This document shows, piece after piece, positions 1 through 8,392 of a DNA stretch of 64,000 nt (its first letter is position 1; every line of letters begins with the position of its first letter). A program made the position numbers and the translations under genes. The notes below the pieces were generated by a model. The model did no database searches and was not told the origin of the DNA. It saw nothing but the letters and a program-made list of their open reading frames with translations. The DNA is from AC-32 sp963772975 (GTDB lineage: Bacteria; Actinomycetota; Thermoleophilia; Gaiellales; Gaiellaceae). Location of the stretch: positions 496,001 through 560,000 of the forward strand of contig CAVYZH010000002.1 in assembly GCA_963772975.1 (NCBI GenBank), read 5' to 3'.

Positions 1-222
1 GTCAACCCTCTGTCAACCCCGATCATCGGCGTGAACGTGACGACAGGCCGGCATCGAGCCCACGTCGGCAAGCGTGTGGGCGGGCGCCGTAGATACTGGA
101 TGATCGGAGGGAGCCGAGCGACCGCAGCGGCCTTCCTCCCCAAAGCCTCCGCTCGGCTCCAGCCGTGTATAGCCGACCGACCGTAGCGCGGTTGCAACCC
201 ACTTGCAAGCGGCTGCAATCAA

Positions 223-309
223 GTGGAGCCGGAGCGTGGCGTCCGTTCCTCCTGCGGCTCAGGAACGTGCCCCTCAGTAGGGGGAGGTGAGGTGCTCCGG
301 CTCCACCAG
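223..309. other. Three-way-junction-like structured element (possible small RNA)
   Basis: A perfect 13-bp stem (223-235 with 294-306) encloses two further hairpins: GTTCCT/AGGAAC (245-250 with 261-266) and CCCCT/AGGGG around a CAGT loop (270-274 with 279-283). The base of the stem (223-226) can instead pair with CCACTTG at 199-205, so two mutually exclusive folds exist. The 3' side reads GGCTCCACCA, like a tRNA or tmRNA end, but there is no T-arm or 7-bp acceptor stem, so it is not an ordinary tRNA. Strand and function are unknown. Confidence 0.25.
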
Positions 310-466
310 CCGCAGACCTGGGTTTCCCTCGAGGACGGCTGCCCCCTACGGTAGCGCTGTGGTCTAAACGGTCAACCGCTCAAACGTTCAGGGGTGGAAA
401 GCCAAGCTCCCGATAGAGGCGCGTCACTACTCTCGGCCACGAACCCACATCACGCGCGGGTGCTCT

Positions 467-560
467 CGTAAGTGATCTGGACGATTCATGCGGAAATTGC
501 CACATCACGGATGCCGCGTGTAAGTGATCTGGGGTCGTGATCTGGGTCGCCGTGATCTGG
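467..560 (+). repeat. Iterated GTGATCTGG words
   Basis: GTGATCTGG occurs at 472-480, 524-532, 537-545 and 552-560, all on the same strand. The first two copies share the longer word GTAAGTGATCTGG. Spacing between starts is 52, 13 and 15 nt. Such iteration is typical of protein-binding arrays, either an operator or the multi-repeat end of an IS21-like element. No transposase lies beside it in this window, so the choice is open. Confidence 0.45.
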
Positions 561-608
561 CTCATCCGGTACGAGCGGAAATCGGGGCTTTTCTCGACCA
601 TGCTCCCC

Positions 609-2039
609 TTACCGGGTGAACAGGACGACCTGTGCATCCGATTCCTCCGTCTGGGTGGGGACGACGGCGAACACCGGCGCATGGCTGCCGCCACCGATCG
701 AGTCGGTCGGCCCGGCGTCCTGCCAGCGGAAGGCGACGCCCGCGAAGTTCTGGAACCAGGGCTGGAGCTGGGGGTACGAGGTCGTCGGGTCGAGCTGCAG
801 GTGCAGGTGCGGGCCGGTGGCGTGGCCGGTCATCCCGACGAGGCCGACCTCCGTGCCGACGGCGAGCTGCACGCCGGTGGTGACGGTCGGGTCGAGGAAG
901 GAGAGGTGGCAGTACGTCCACTCCTGCCCGTCGGCGGTGTCGATCGTAAGGCCGATGCCGCAGCGGCCCTCGGGGGTGTCGTAGGAGCGCACGACGATCG
1001 CGTCGGCGAGCGCGTAGACCGGGGAGCCCTCCGGGGCGGCGATGTCGGCCGCCGGATAGTCGTGATGGTGGTGCGAGACCGAGACGAGCGTGGGGCCGCC
1101 CCCGACCGGGAAGACGTACTGGCCGTCGTAGGCCGGCGCGGCCATCAGCGAGCCGGCGGCCGGGGCGAACGAGGCCGAGAGCGAGCGGTCGCGCGCCTGG
1201 GCGAGATCCTGCCGTGCCTGGGTGAGGACGCCCTGCAGTGAGCTGACGCGGGCACGCGCGTCGCTGACCCGCACGCCGAGCTGGACGGCGCGCTGGTCGA
1301 GCGCAAGCTGGTCGGAGAGGAGGCGCGCTGACGCCGCGCGGCGGCGCAGCGAGGCCTCGCGGCGGCTGAGCGCGCGCAGGTCGCGCTCGGCCTTCAGCAC
1401 CTTCCGGTTCGCCCGCACGACCGCCTTGCGGCTCTGGTCGAGCGATACCTGCAGCCGGTCGAGGTTGAACGTCGCGTCCACCCCGCCACTGCCGAAGAGC
1501 TGGGCGAGCTGGAGCACTTCGTCGACGTACCACTGGGCGTGGTTGTAGGAGAAGACGGCCCGCGAGATGTCGGTCGCGCCGCCGGAAGCTGCGAGGTAGC
1601 GCGCGGCCGCGGCGATCGCGTCCTCGGCGCTCCACGGATTCGCGAGCCCGTCGCCGTCGGCGTCGACGCCCCAGCGCTCCCAGGTCGACGGCATGAACTG
1701 CATCCAGCCGATCGCGCCTGCCGAGCTCGGGCCCATGTTCCGGCCGAAGTTCGACTCGACCTTGTTGATCGCCGCGAGCACCTGCCACGGCACGCCGTAG
1801 AGCGCGCCGTCGCGCTGCCAGAGCGCCAGCAGCTGGTCGTAGCTGCGCTCCTCGACGAAGGCCGGCCGCTGCTGCAGCTCGGGCGGAAAGGAGATCGAGC
1901 CCGGCGTGTTCGGCACCTCGGCGCTCGGCAGGAACGCCGGCGAGGCCGGCGAGACCGATGAAACCACCCGAAAGACATCTGCGCTCGCCGTTCCGGCGAG
2001 CGCAAGCGCCACAACCGCTACTGCCGCGAGCCGCTTCAT
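609..2039 (-). CDS. Secreted lytic transglycosylase / M23 peptidase fusion
   Basis: A 476-residue exported cell-wall hydrolase. Residues 1-20 form a signal peptide (MKRLAAVAVVALALAGTASA). Residues about 65-155 are an SLT-type lytic transglycosylase domain with the likely catalytic Glu95 (INKVESNFGR) and the GWMQFMPSTW motif. Residues about 195-285 look like a coiled coil. Residues about 305-440 are an M23/LytM endopeptidase domain with a His-rich ADIAAP stretch and the GPHLHLQL zinc-binding motif (His411, His413). It should cleave both glycan and peptide in murein outside the membrane. Its ATG overlaps the stop of the pilT-like gene (ATGA), so the two are probably co-translated. Murein opening beside a pilus motor suggests, but does not prove, a role in pilus passage through the wall. 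Confidence 0.85.
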   Translation of the reverse strand: MKRLAAVAVVALALAGTASADVFRVVSSVSPASPAFLPSAEVPNTPGSISFPPELQQRPAFVEERSYDQLLALWQRDGALYGVPWQVLAAINKVESNFGRNMGPSSAGAIGWMQFMPSTWERWGVDADGDGLANPWSAEDAIAAAARYLAASGGATDISRAVFSYNHAQWYVDEVLQLAQLFGSGGVDATFNLDRLQVSLDQSRKAVVRANRKVLKAERDLRALSRREASLRRRAASARLLSDQLALDQRAVQLGVRVSDARARVSSLQGVLTQARQDLAQARDRSLSASFAPAAGSLMAAPAYDGQYVFPVGGGPTLVSVSHHHHDYPAADIAAPEGSPVYALADAIVVRSYDTPEGRCGIGLTIDTADGQEWTYCHLSFLDPTVTTGVQLAVGTEVGLVGMTGHATGPHLHLQLDPTTSYPQLQPWFQNFAGVAFRWQDAGPTDSIGGGSHAPVFAVVPTQTEESDAQVVLFTR

Positions 2040-3220
2040 CCGTCCTGCGCTTCGGCGACGCGGAGCCCCGGCATCGGCGCTTCGCCCGGCTTTGGCGGCT
2101 CGGGCTCCATCTCGGAGACGGGGCGGTCGGTCTTGACACCGGCGGCCTGCCGCTTGAGCGCCTGGTCGAGCGAGACCACGAAGTCGTGCCGGTTGGTCGA
2201 GGCGTTGGCCGCAGTCTCGCGGTCGACCTCGCCGGCGACCACGAGCTCGATCAGCGCTTGGGTGAACGTCTGCATCTCGAAGAACTGTCCCTCGGCGATC
2301 GCGTCCGTGATCTCCTCGCTGCGGCTCTCGCGGATCAGATCGGAGATGCGCGAGTTGTTGACCATCACCTCGACGGCGGCGACGCGGCCGCTTCCCTCCC
2401 GCGGCAACAGCCGCTGGCTGACGACGCCGCGCAGGACGCCCGCGAGGATGGCGCGGATCTGGTCCTGCTTGACCGCGGGGAAGAACTCGACCATCCGGCC
2501 GATCGTCTCGGCGGCGTCGATCGTGTGCATGGTCGAGAAGACGAGGTGGCCCGACTCGGCCGCCTTCAGCGCCGTCTCGGCGGTCTCGGCGTCGCGGAGC
2601 TCGCCGATCAGGATCACGTCCGGGTCCTGACGGAGCACGCGCCGGATCGCGGCGAGGAACGATTCGGTGTCGAGCCCGACCTCGCGCTGGTTGACGATGC
2701 AGCCCTGGTCGGAGTGGAGGATCTCGATCGGGTCCTCGATCGTGACGATGTGCTGGCGCCGCGTGCGGTTGATGTAGTCGATTACCGCCGCGAGGGTGGT
2801 CGTCTTGCCGGAACCGGTCGCGCCGGTAACGAGCACGAGGCCGCGATGCTCATCGGCCAGGCGCTGGACGCCGGCCGGCAGGCGCAGCTTCCCGAAACTC
2901 GGTACCTCGTTCGGGATCACGCGGAAGGCGAACGAGATCGAGCCGCGTTGGCGGTAGCCGTTGACGCGGAAGCGCGGCAGGCCCTCGGCCGCGTAGGCGA
3001 TGTCGAGCTCGCCGCTCTCGTGGAAGTGCGAGAGCTTGGCCGGGGTCATGTCGGCGACGATCGCGAGCGTGGCCTCGAGGTCGCTGTCGTAAAGCGGTGG
3101 GTGGTCCGGAAGCAGGCCGAGCTCGCCGTCGCGCCGGAGCACGGGTGGCTGCCCGACCTTGAGGTGAATATCGCTCGCGCCGAGTTCCACGGCACGGCCG
3201 AGTACCGCATTCAGATCCAC
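2036..3220 (-). CDS. pilT: Type IV pilus retraction ATPase, PilT family
   Basis: A 394-residue secretion-type ATPase that would power pilus retraction at the inner face of the membrane. The PilT N-domain covers about 1-100. Walker A GATGSGKTT is at 133-141, the Asp box around 160-165 (TIEDPIE), Walker B DVILIGELRD at 201-210 and the His box HLVFSTMHT at 225-233. An IRAILAG motif, close to the PilT AIRNLIRE/AIRAG signature, follows. The C-terminal 40 residues are a proline/glutamate-rich tail not needed for the fold. The gene is upstream of, and overlaps by 4 bp, the murein hydrolase gene. No pilin or pilus assembly gene is in the window. Confidence 0.9.
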   Translation of the reverse strand: MDLNAVLGRAVELGASDIHLKVGQPPVLRRDGELGLLPDHPPLYDSDLEATLAIVADMTPAKLSHFHESGELDIAYAAEGLPRFRVNGYRQRGSISFAFRVIPNEVPSFGKLRLPAGVQRLADEHRGLVLVTGATGSGKTTTLAAVIDYINRTRRQHIVTIEDPIEILHSDQGCIVNQREVGLDTESFLAAIRRVLRQDPDVILIGELRDAETAETALKAAESGHLVFSTMHTIDAAETIGRMVEFFPAVKQDQIRAILAGVLRGVVSQRLLPREGSGRVAAVEVMVNNSRISDLIRESRSEEITDAIAEGQFFEMQTFTQALIELVVAGEVDRETAANASTNRHDFVVSLDQALKRQAAGVKTDRPVSEMEPEPPKPGEAPMPGLRVAEAQDG

Positions 3221-3238
3221 GCTGTGGCTGATCGGCAG

Positions 3239-4372
3239 CTACGCGGAGTGTCTTGAGGCCCCGAGCGCCTCGACCAGGCGAAGCGGCGCGCGGACAAGGC
3301 CGGTCGCCTCGCCCGGATGCGCGAGGTCGCCGCGCAGGAAGGCCGAGATGAAGCCCCAGACCAGCGGCAGGCGGGCGACGCCGAAGATCAGGTGCGGGAA
3401 GCGCTCCAGCGCATCCCTCGCCTTCCACGAGGCGGCGAGCGTGCGGGCCAGCTCGCGGTCGAGCGCGGGCTCGTAGCCGTCGAGATCGCCACGCAGGACG
3501 GACTCCGCAGCGAGCCGCGCGCTGACGAACGCCTCGTACATCCCGTCGCCGGAGAGTGGATCGACGAGCCCGGCCGCGTCACCCACGAGCAGCACCCGCC
3601 CGCTTCGCGCGCGGTCTCCGGGCCGGCGCATCGGCAGCCGGTAGCCACGGACCGACTCCAGCCGCTCGGCCGCGACGCCGTACTCGGCGCAGGCACGCTC
3701 GAGGTGCGCGCGCAGCCGCGGCCCCTCCGACTCCCTGCCGCCGACGCCGACGTTGACGTGATCGCCCTTCGGGAAGACCCACGCGTAACCGCCCGGAACA
3801 ACGCCGAGCTCGACGACGGCGCGACCGCGGTAGTCCTCACGCGCGTGAACATGAGCGACGTTGCCCTCGAGCGCCACGCCGTGCTGACGCCGAGCCGCGA
3901 CCCCGAGCGCTCGCGCCGTCAGACCGTTCACGCCGTCGGCGCCGATCGCGACCGGAGCCGAGGCCGCCAAGCCGTCGAAGCGCACCGTCACGCCCTGCTC
4001 GTCCGCCTCCAGCGCCGTCGCGCGGACGCCGTCGCGGAAGTCGGCTCCGGCCTCGGCCGCCTGCTCCGCGAGGTGCGCGTCCAGCCGGCGCCGCTGCGTC
4101 ATCAGGATCAGCGGCTCCTCGGTCCGCCGCTCGAAGCTACGGCCGTAGCGGAAGCCGAGCTTGACGCGGCGCACCGTGTCCTCGACCACCGGCTCGACCG
4201 AGACGGGGAGCTGCCGCACCGCGCGGTAGGTCAGCCCGCCACCGCACGGCTTGTCGCGGGGGAAGCGCTCACGGTCGAGCAGCAGCACCCGCGCGCCCGC
4301 GCGCGAGAGACGGAAGGCCGTGGTCGATCCGGCGGGACCGGCTCCGATCACGATTGCATCGAAGCGCTCCAT
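3239..4372 (-). CDS. Geranylgeranyl reductase family FAD-dependent oxidoreductase
   Basis: A 377-residue flavoprotein. The N-terminal Rossmann motif GAGPAG (10-15) binds FAD and is followed by LLLDRERFPRDKPCGGG, the hallmark of the geranylgeranyl reductase/FixC-like group. A second FAD motif, VLLVGDAAGLVDPLSGDGM, lies around residues 255-275. Family members saturate isoprenoid chains of chlorophyll, menaquinone or lipids. In a non-phototroph a menaquinone or polyprenyl substrate is most likely, which is inference. It is separated by 18 bp from pilT downstream and starts divergently from the BBE-type oxidase, with an 87-bp shared upstream region. Confidence 0.85.
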   Translation of the reverse strand: MERFDAIVIGAGPAGSTTAFRLSRAGARVLLLDRERFPRDKPCGGGLTYRAVRQLPVSVEPVVEDTVRRVKLGFRYGRSFERRTEEPLILMTQRRRLDAHLAEQAAEAGADFRDGVRATALEADEQGVTVRFDGLAASAPVAIGADGVNGLTARALGVAARRQHGVALEGNVAHVHAREDYRGRAVVELGVVPGGYAWVFPKGDHVNVGVGGRESEGPRLRAHLERACAEYGVAAERLESVRGYRLPMRRPGDRARSGRVLLVGDAAGLVDPLSGDGMYEAFVSARLAAESVLRGDLDGYEPALDRELARTLAASWKARDALERFPHLIFGVARLPLVWGFISAFLRGDLAHPGEATGLVRAPLRLVEALGASRHSA

Positions 4373-4459
4373 CGGTCCATCGTACGACCGCGGCGTGGAA
4401 GAAGGAGCCGTGCGCGCCCGTCAAGTCGGAAAAGCGTGCAGGCGCGAAGGGAGAAAGCA

Positions 4460-5851
4460 ATGACGGACACCGGAATCGACCTGAGCGGTCTCGAGGAGCT
4501 CACCGCGCGGCTGAACGGAACAGTCATCCGCCCGGGCGACGCCAACTACGACGAGGCGCGGGCGGTCCACAACGCGATGATCGACAGGCGACCGGCGCTG
4601 ATCGTGCGCGTCGCGGACGTGGACGACGTCGTCGCTGCGGTCAACTACGGGCGCGAGCACGGCCTCGACATCGCGATCCGCGGCGGCGGCCACAATGGCG
4701 CGGGCCTCGCGAGCGTCGACGATGGTCTCGTGATCGACCTCTCCGCCATGAACGGGGTCGAGGTCGACGCCGACAACCGGACCGTGAAGATCGGCGGCGG
4801 CGCGCTGCTGGGCGACGTCGACGCGGCGACCAACGCGCACGGTCTCGCGACGCCGGCCGGGATCATCGCCTCCACCGGCGCCGGCGGGCTGATGCTCGGC
4901 GGCGGGATCGGCCACCTGAGCCGCGGGCTCGGCCTCTCGATCGACAACATCCTCGACGCCCAGGTCGTGCTCGCGGACGGCAGCGTGGTCAATGCGAACG
5001 AGGACGAGAACCCGGACCTCTACTGGGCGATCCGCGGCGGCGGCGGCAACTTCGGGGTCGTCACCTCGATCACCGCCAGGCTGCACCCGATCGACAACGT
5101 CGTCGCCGGCCCGATGTTCTGGTCGCTGGAGAGCGCTCCGGAGCTGATGCGCTGGTACCGCGAGTTCATCCTCAACGCACCCGAGGAGCTCGGCGGCTTC
5201 TTCGCCTTCCTTAGCGTCCCGCCCGCCCCGCCGTTCCCGGAGGAGCTGCACCTGCAGAAAGTGGCCGCCGTGATCTGGTGCTGGACCGGCGACCCGGAGC
5301 AGGCGGACGAGGTGTTCGCCGAGGCCCGCTCACAGCCTGGCCTGCTGATGGACGGCGTACAGCCGATGCCGCTGCCGGCGATTCAGAGCGCCTTCGACCC
5401 CATCTTCCCGCCCGGCGAGCAGTGGTACTGGCGCGCCGACTTCGTCGAGGAGATCCCCGACGAGGCGATCGAGCAGCACGTCCGGTTCGCGGCCGAGCTG
5501 CCGAGCTGGAAGTCGACCATGCATCTCTACCCGATCGACGGAGCAGTGCAGCGCGTCGGCCCGAACGACACGCCGTGGGGCTACCGCAATGCGAACTGGG
5601 GCCAGGTGATCGTGGGCGTCGACCCCGATCCGGCCAACGCGAAGGCGATCACCGACTGGACGATCGCCTACCATGAGGCGCTACATCCGTTTGCGGCCGG
5701 CGGCGCGTATGTGAACATGATGATGGACGAAGGACAGGAACGCGTGAAGGCGAGCTACGGCGAGAACTACGACCGGCTCGCGAAGATCAAGTCGGAGTAC
5801 GATCCGGGCAACGTCTTCCACGTGAACCAGAACATCAGGCCAGCAAGCTAG
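4460..5851 (+). CDS. FAD-linked oxidase, berberine-bridge-enzyme-like
   Basis: A 463-residue PCMH-type flavoprotein. The ATG at 4460 is chosen because of the GAAGGGAGA Shine-Dalgarno sequence 5-13 nt upstream. The much longer open frame to the left is only the antisense of the reductase gene. RGGGHNGAG (74-82) holds His78, the expected covalent FAD attachment site. GGGIGHLSRGLGLSIDN lies where bicovalent enzymes have a second Cys; here that position is His, so attachment is probably single. The C-terminal YDPGNVFHVNQNI is the BBE signature. Substrates in the family range from sugars to alkaloids and polyketides; none can be assigned. It is 7 bp upstream of a small DUF4242-like gene, probably the same transcript. 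Confidence 0.88.
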   Translation: MTDTGIDLSGLEELTARLNGTVIRPGDANYDEARAVHNAMIDRRPALIVRVADVDDVVAAVNYGREHGLDIAIRGGGHNGAGLASVDDGLVIDLSAMNGVEVDADNRTVKIGGGALLGDVDAATNAHGLATPAGIIASTGAGGLMLGGGIGHLSRGLGLSIDNILDAQVVLADGSVVNANEDENPDLYWAIRGGGGNFGVVTSITARLHPIDNVVAGPMFWSLESAPELMRWYREFILNAPEELGGFFAFLSVPPAPPFPEELHLQKVAAVIWCWTGDPEQADEVFAEARSQPGLLMDGVQPMPLPAIQSAFDPIFPPGEQWYWRADFVEEIPDEAIEQHVRFAAELPSWKSTMHLYPIDGAVQRVGPNDTPWGYRNANWGQVIVGVDPDPANAKAITDWTIAYHEALHPFAAGGAYVNMMMDEGQERVKASYGENYDRLAKIKSEYDPGNVFHVNQNIRPAS

Positions 5852-5858
5852 GAGGGTC

Positions 5859-6140
5859 GTGCCGAGGTACTTGGTGATACGCCGATTCGATGTCAGTGAA
5901 GATCAGATGCCGGAGGTCGGGAGCCGATCGCGCAAGGTGATCGAGGACAGCTACCCGAAGATCGTCTGGGAGCACAGCCACGTCGTCGTCGACGAGGACG
6001 GCACCGTGCTGACCTACTGCGTCTACGACGCCCCGGACAAAGAGATGGTCCGCGACCATGCCGGCGACCTCGGCCAGCACACGATCGACGACATCCACGA
6101 GATCGCGGGCGACGTCACGCCCCACGACTTCCCGGTCTAG
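5859..6140 (+). CDS. Small DUF4242-like protein
   Basis: A 93-residue cytoplasmic protein beginning MPRYLVIRRFD. The GTG start follows a TAGGAGGG Shine-Dalgarno by 2-3 nt. The fold looks like a compact ferredoxin-like alpha/beta protein, and the sequence resembles DUF4242 proteins (short dimeric domains, some annotated as nickel-binding). It carries several His and Asp residues near the C-terminus (DLGQHTIDDIHEIAGD). It is almost certainly co-transcribed with the upstream FAD oxidase. Its stop codon is the last base before an inverted-repeat element. The function is unknown. Confidence 0.7.
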   Translation: MPRYLVIRRFDVSEDQMPEVGSRSRKVIEDSYPKIVWEHSHVVVDEDGTVLTYCVYDAPDKEMVRDHAGDLGQHTIDDIHEIAGDVTPHDFPV

Positions 6141-6299
6141 AGAGCTTGTCGGGATACCGCTCGTCGACGGGGCGCGATGGTCGTTCCGAGGCAAGGACGC
6201 ACGGAGTGCTCGTAGCCGGAGGCTACGGGCGCGACTGAGGACGCGGCCTCGGGGCGAGCAGCGCGGTCGGGCGGCACAGCCGGTATTCCGTCAAGCTCT
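6141..6299. mobile_element. MITE-like element with 18-bp terminal inverted repeats
   Basis: The segment starts AGAGCTTGTCGGGATACC (6141-6158) and ends with the imperfect reverse complement of that sequence (6282-6299), 16 of 18 positions matching. It is 159 bp long, encodes nothing recognisable and lies exactly between two convergent genes. Its right end supplies the last codons and TGA stop of the cyclase/ATPase gene on the minus strand. I see no clear target-site duplication. It could be a miniature transposon, a REP-type intergenic repeat or a processed RNA. Confidence 0.45.
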
Positions 6300-8375
6300 C
6301 CTGGCCTCCTGGCGCATCAGCTGCCGCGCGTCCGGAATGTGGACGGCGGCAGCGCGCGCGAGCGCGACCCGGCGCCGTAGGTCGGCGAGCTGCGCGGCGT
6401 CGTCCTCAGGAACGAGGTCAAGGGCCTCGCGGTAGAGGATCGCTGCCTGGTCCTTTGCCCATCCAAGCTCCGCCGACTCGGCCGCGCGGACGAAGTACTC
6501 GACGGCCCGGCTCGGCTCGCCGGCGTCACGCCAGTGACGCGCCAGCGCGGTCGTGATCTCACCCAGCTCGGCGGTCGAATCCTCGAAGAAGCCCGCGACT
6601 GCCGCATGCCGCTCCCGGCGCCTCGCCCGCGGGAGCAGCTCGTAGGCGACCTCGCGGATCAGGACGTGCTTGAAGCTGTACTGCTGTTCGCCCTCGATGA
6701 TCGACCTCGTCTCCCGCACGACCAGGTCACGGCCCTCGAGCGCTCCGAGCAGGCCCGGGATGCCGTCGCTCTCACCGGCGATCCGCTCGAGCGCGCCGCG
6801 CCAGAACGTCTTGCCGACGACCGCGGCGTCGAGCAGGAGCGACCGCTCCGAGGCCGGCAGCGCGTCGAGCCGCGCGGCCACGATCCCGCGTACCGTCGTC
6901 GGGAGCGAGGCGTCCGAGGTCGAGGCCTCGGCCATCGTCGCCGCAAGCTGCTCGATGAAGAGCGGGTTGCCCTCGGCGGTCTCGGCCAGCCGCGCGGCGT
7001 CCTCGCTGCTCAGGCTCTCGAGCCGCAGCCCGGCGAGCTTCTGCGAGTCCTCGGCGCTCAGCGCGGGGAGCGGCATCGCCGTGTAGGCCGGCAGCCCGCC
7101 GCCCCAGGCTGTGCGGGTGTCGAGCAGCTCGGGCCGGGCGAGCGAGAGCAGCATGATCGGGAGGTCGCGCAGCCGCGCCGCCAGCAGTTCGATCAGGTCG
7201 AGCAGGCCTCTGTCGGACCAGTGGATGTCCTCGAAGACGAGCAGCGTCGGCCGCTCGCGGGCAACCGACTCGATGAAGCAACGCACCGAGAAGAAGAGCT
7301 CCTCGCGGTCGTCGACGGTGCCCTCCGAGTCGAGCCCGAGCAGGATCGCCAGATGGCGCGTCACGGTCTCTGCATCGACCCCTGACGGCAGGTTGGCGAT
7401 GTGCTCGCGCAACTTCGGCAGTGCCACCTCGGGCGAGTCGCTCTCGAAGATCCCACACAGCTGCTTGACCTGCATCGCGAACGCGAAGTACGCGCTGCTC
7501 TCGCGGTACGGGAGCGACCGGCCGTGGACGGTGCGCCCGCCGATCTCCTCGACGACCCGGTCGAACTCCTGCGTCAGGCGCGTCTTGCCGATGCCGGCCG
7601 GCCCGATCACCGTCACGAGATGCGGGACGCGCTCGCCGGCGACCTGCTCCCAGATCCCGCGCAGCACGTCGAGCTCGCGGAAGCGGCCGACCAGCTCGCC
7701 CGAGTGCTGACGCTCGCCGGCGGCGCGCTTCGGCTGCAACGCGACCCAGGCCTCGACCGGCTCGGACTTGCCCTTCGCCCGGACGGCCTCCATCGCCTCG
7801 TACTCGATCGCGTCCCTGGTACTGGCGTACGTCTCGCGCCCGACGATCACGCCGTTCACGGGCGCAGCCGACTGCAGGCGCGAGGCCGTGTTGACGACGT
7901 CGCCCGCGACCAGTGACTCGCCGCGCGCCGTGCTCGCGCCGAGCGAGACCAGCGCCTCGCCGGTGTTCACGGCGATCCGCAGCTGGAGGTCGAGATGGAG
8001 CTCACGGGCGTCGAGCTCCAGCGTGCTGTCGCGAACCGCCAGCGCGCCGCGCACCGCGCGCTCGGCGTCGTCGCCGTAGGCGGTCGGCGCGCCGAACACC
8101 GCCATGATCGCGTCCCCGATGAACTTCTCCACGGTTCCGCCAAACGACTCGAGCTCTCGCCGGACGTGCTCGTGGTACGGGCCCAGGACCGCCTGCACGT
8201 CCTCGGGGTCGAGGTTCTCGGCGCGGGCGGTGAACCCGACGAGGTCGACAAACACGATCGAGACGATCCGCCGCTCGTCCTGGCCGGCGGGTTCGGTCGA
8301 AAGCTCGGTGCCGCAGGCCAGGCAGAACCGGGCGACGTCTGGGTTCTCCTGTCCGCAGCTGGCGCAGGCGATCAC
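6291..8375 (-). CDS. Class III adenylate/guanylate cyclase fused to AAA-type ATPase, C-terminally short
   Basis: A 694-residue multidomain signalling protein. A double-zinc-ribbon-like start (Cys4, Cys7, Cys18, Cys21) is followed by a class III cyclase domain (about 36-200) with metal-binding Asp44 in VFVDLVGFT and Asp88 in FIGDAIMAVFG. An AAA/STAND-type ATPase follows, with Walker A GPAGIGKT at 258-265. The region after about residue 600 begins a helical repeat domain. Relatives of this architecture are usually around 1000 residues or more with many TPR repeats. Here the frame ends after the first repeats, exactly within the right end of the inverted-repeat element at 6141-6299, so the gene may have been truncated by that element. 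Activity of the cyclase could survive. Confidence 0.85.
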   Translation of the reverse strand: MIACASCGQENPDVARFCLACGTELSTEPAGQDERRIVSIVFVDLVGFTARAENLDPEDVQAVLGPYHEHVRRELESFGGTVEKFIGDAIMAVFGAPTAYGDDAERAVRGALAVRDSTLELDARELHLDLQLRIAVNTGEALVSLGASTARGESLVAGDVVNTASRLQSAAPVNGVIVGRETYASTRDAIEYEAMEAVRAKGKSEPVEAWVALQPKRAAGERQHSGELVGRFRELDVLRGIWEQVAGERVPHLVTVIGPAGIGKTRLTQEFDRVVEEIGGRTVHGRSLPYRESSAYFAFAMQVKQLCGIFESDSPEVALPKLREHIANLPSGVDAETVTRHLAILLGLDSEGTVDDREELFFSVRCFIESVARERPTLLVFEDIHWSDRGLLDLIELLAARLRDLPIMLLSLARPELLDTRTAWGGGLPAYTAMPLPALSAEDSQKLAGLRLESLSSEDAARLAETAEGNPLFIEQLAATMAEASTSDASLPTTVRGIVAARLDALPASERSLLLDAAVVGKTFWRGALERIAGESDGIPGLLGALEGRDLVVRETRSIIEGEQQYSFKHVLIREVAYELLPRARRRERHAAVAGFFEDSTAELGEITTALARHWRDAGEPSRAVEYFVRAAESAELGWAKDQAAILYREALDLVPEDDAAQLADLRRRVALARAAAVHIPDARQLMRQEARRA

Positions 8376-8392
8376 GCACTAAGCCTAGGGAC

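Larger units (their letters stand above)
1..608. other. Gene-free, highly structured stretch
   Basis: I recognise no convincing protein here. Short open frames exist but their translations are low-complexity and arginine/serine rich, as expected of GC-rich non-coding DNA. The stretch opens with two GTCAACCC words 11 nt apart. It holds an 11-bp inverted repeat (110-120 with 150-160), a 7-bp one (199-205 with 220-226), a 13-bp one (223-235 with 294-306) and four GTGATCTGG words between 472 and 560. This could be an RNA gene, a recombination region or the end of a mobile element cut by the window edge. Confidence 0.5.

Noticed and set aside
223..309. tRNA or tmRNA at the CCACCA-ending stem
   Set aside because: No T-arm, no 7-bp acceptor geometry and no tmRNA tag frame; kept only as an unclassified structure.
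3317..4459. Long in-frame N-terminal extension of the BBE oxidase
   Set aside because: The frame is open only because it is antisense to the reductase gene; the internal ATG at 4460 has a good ribosome site and fits the family length.
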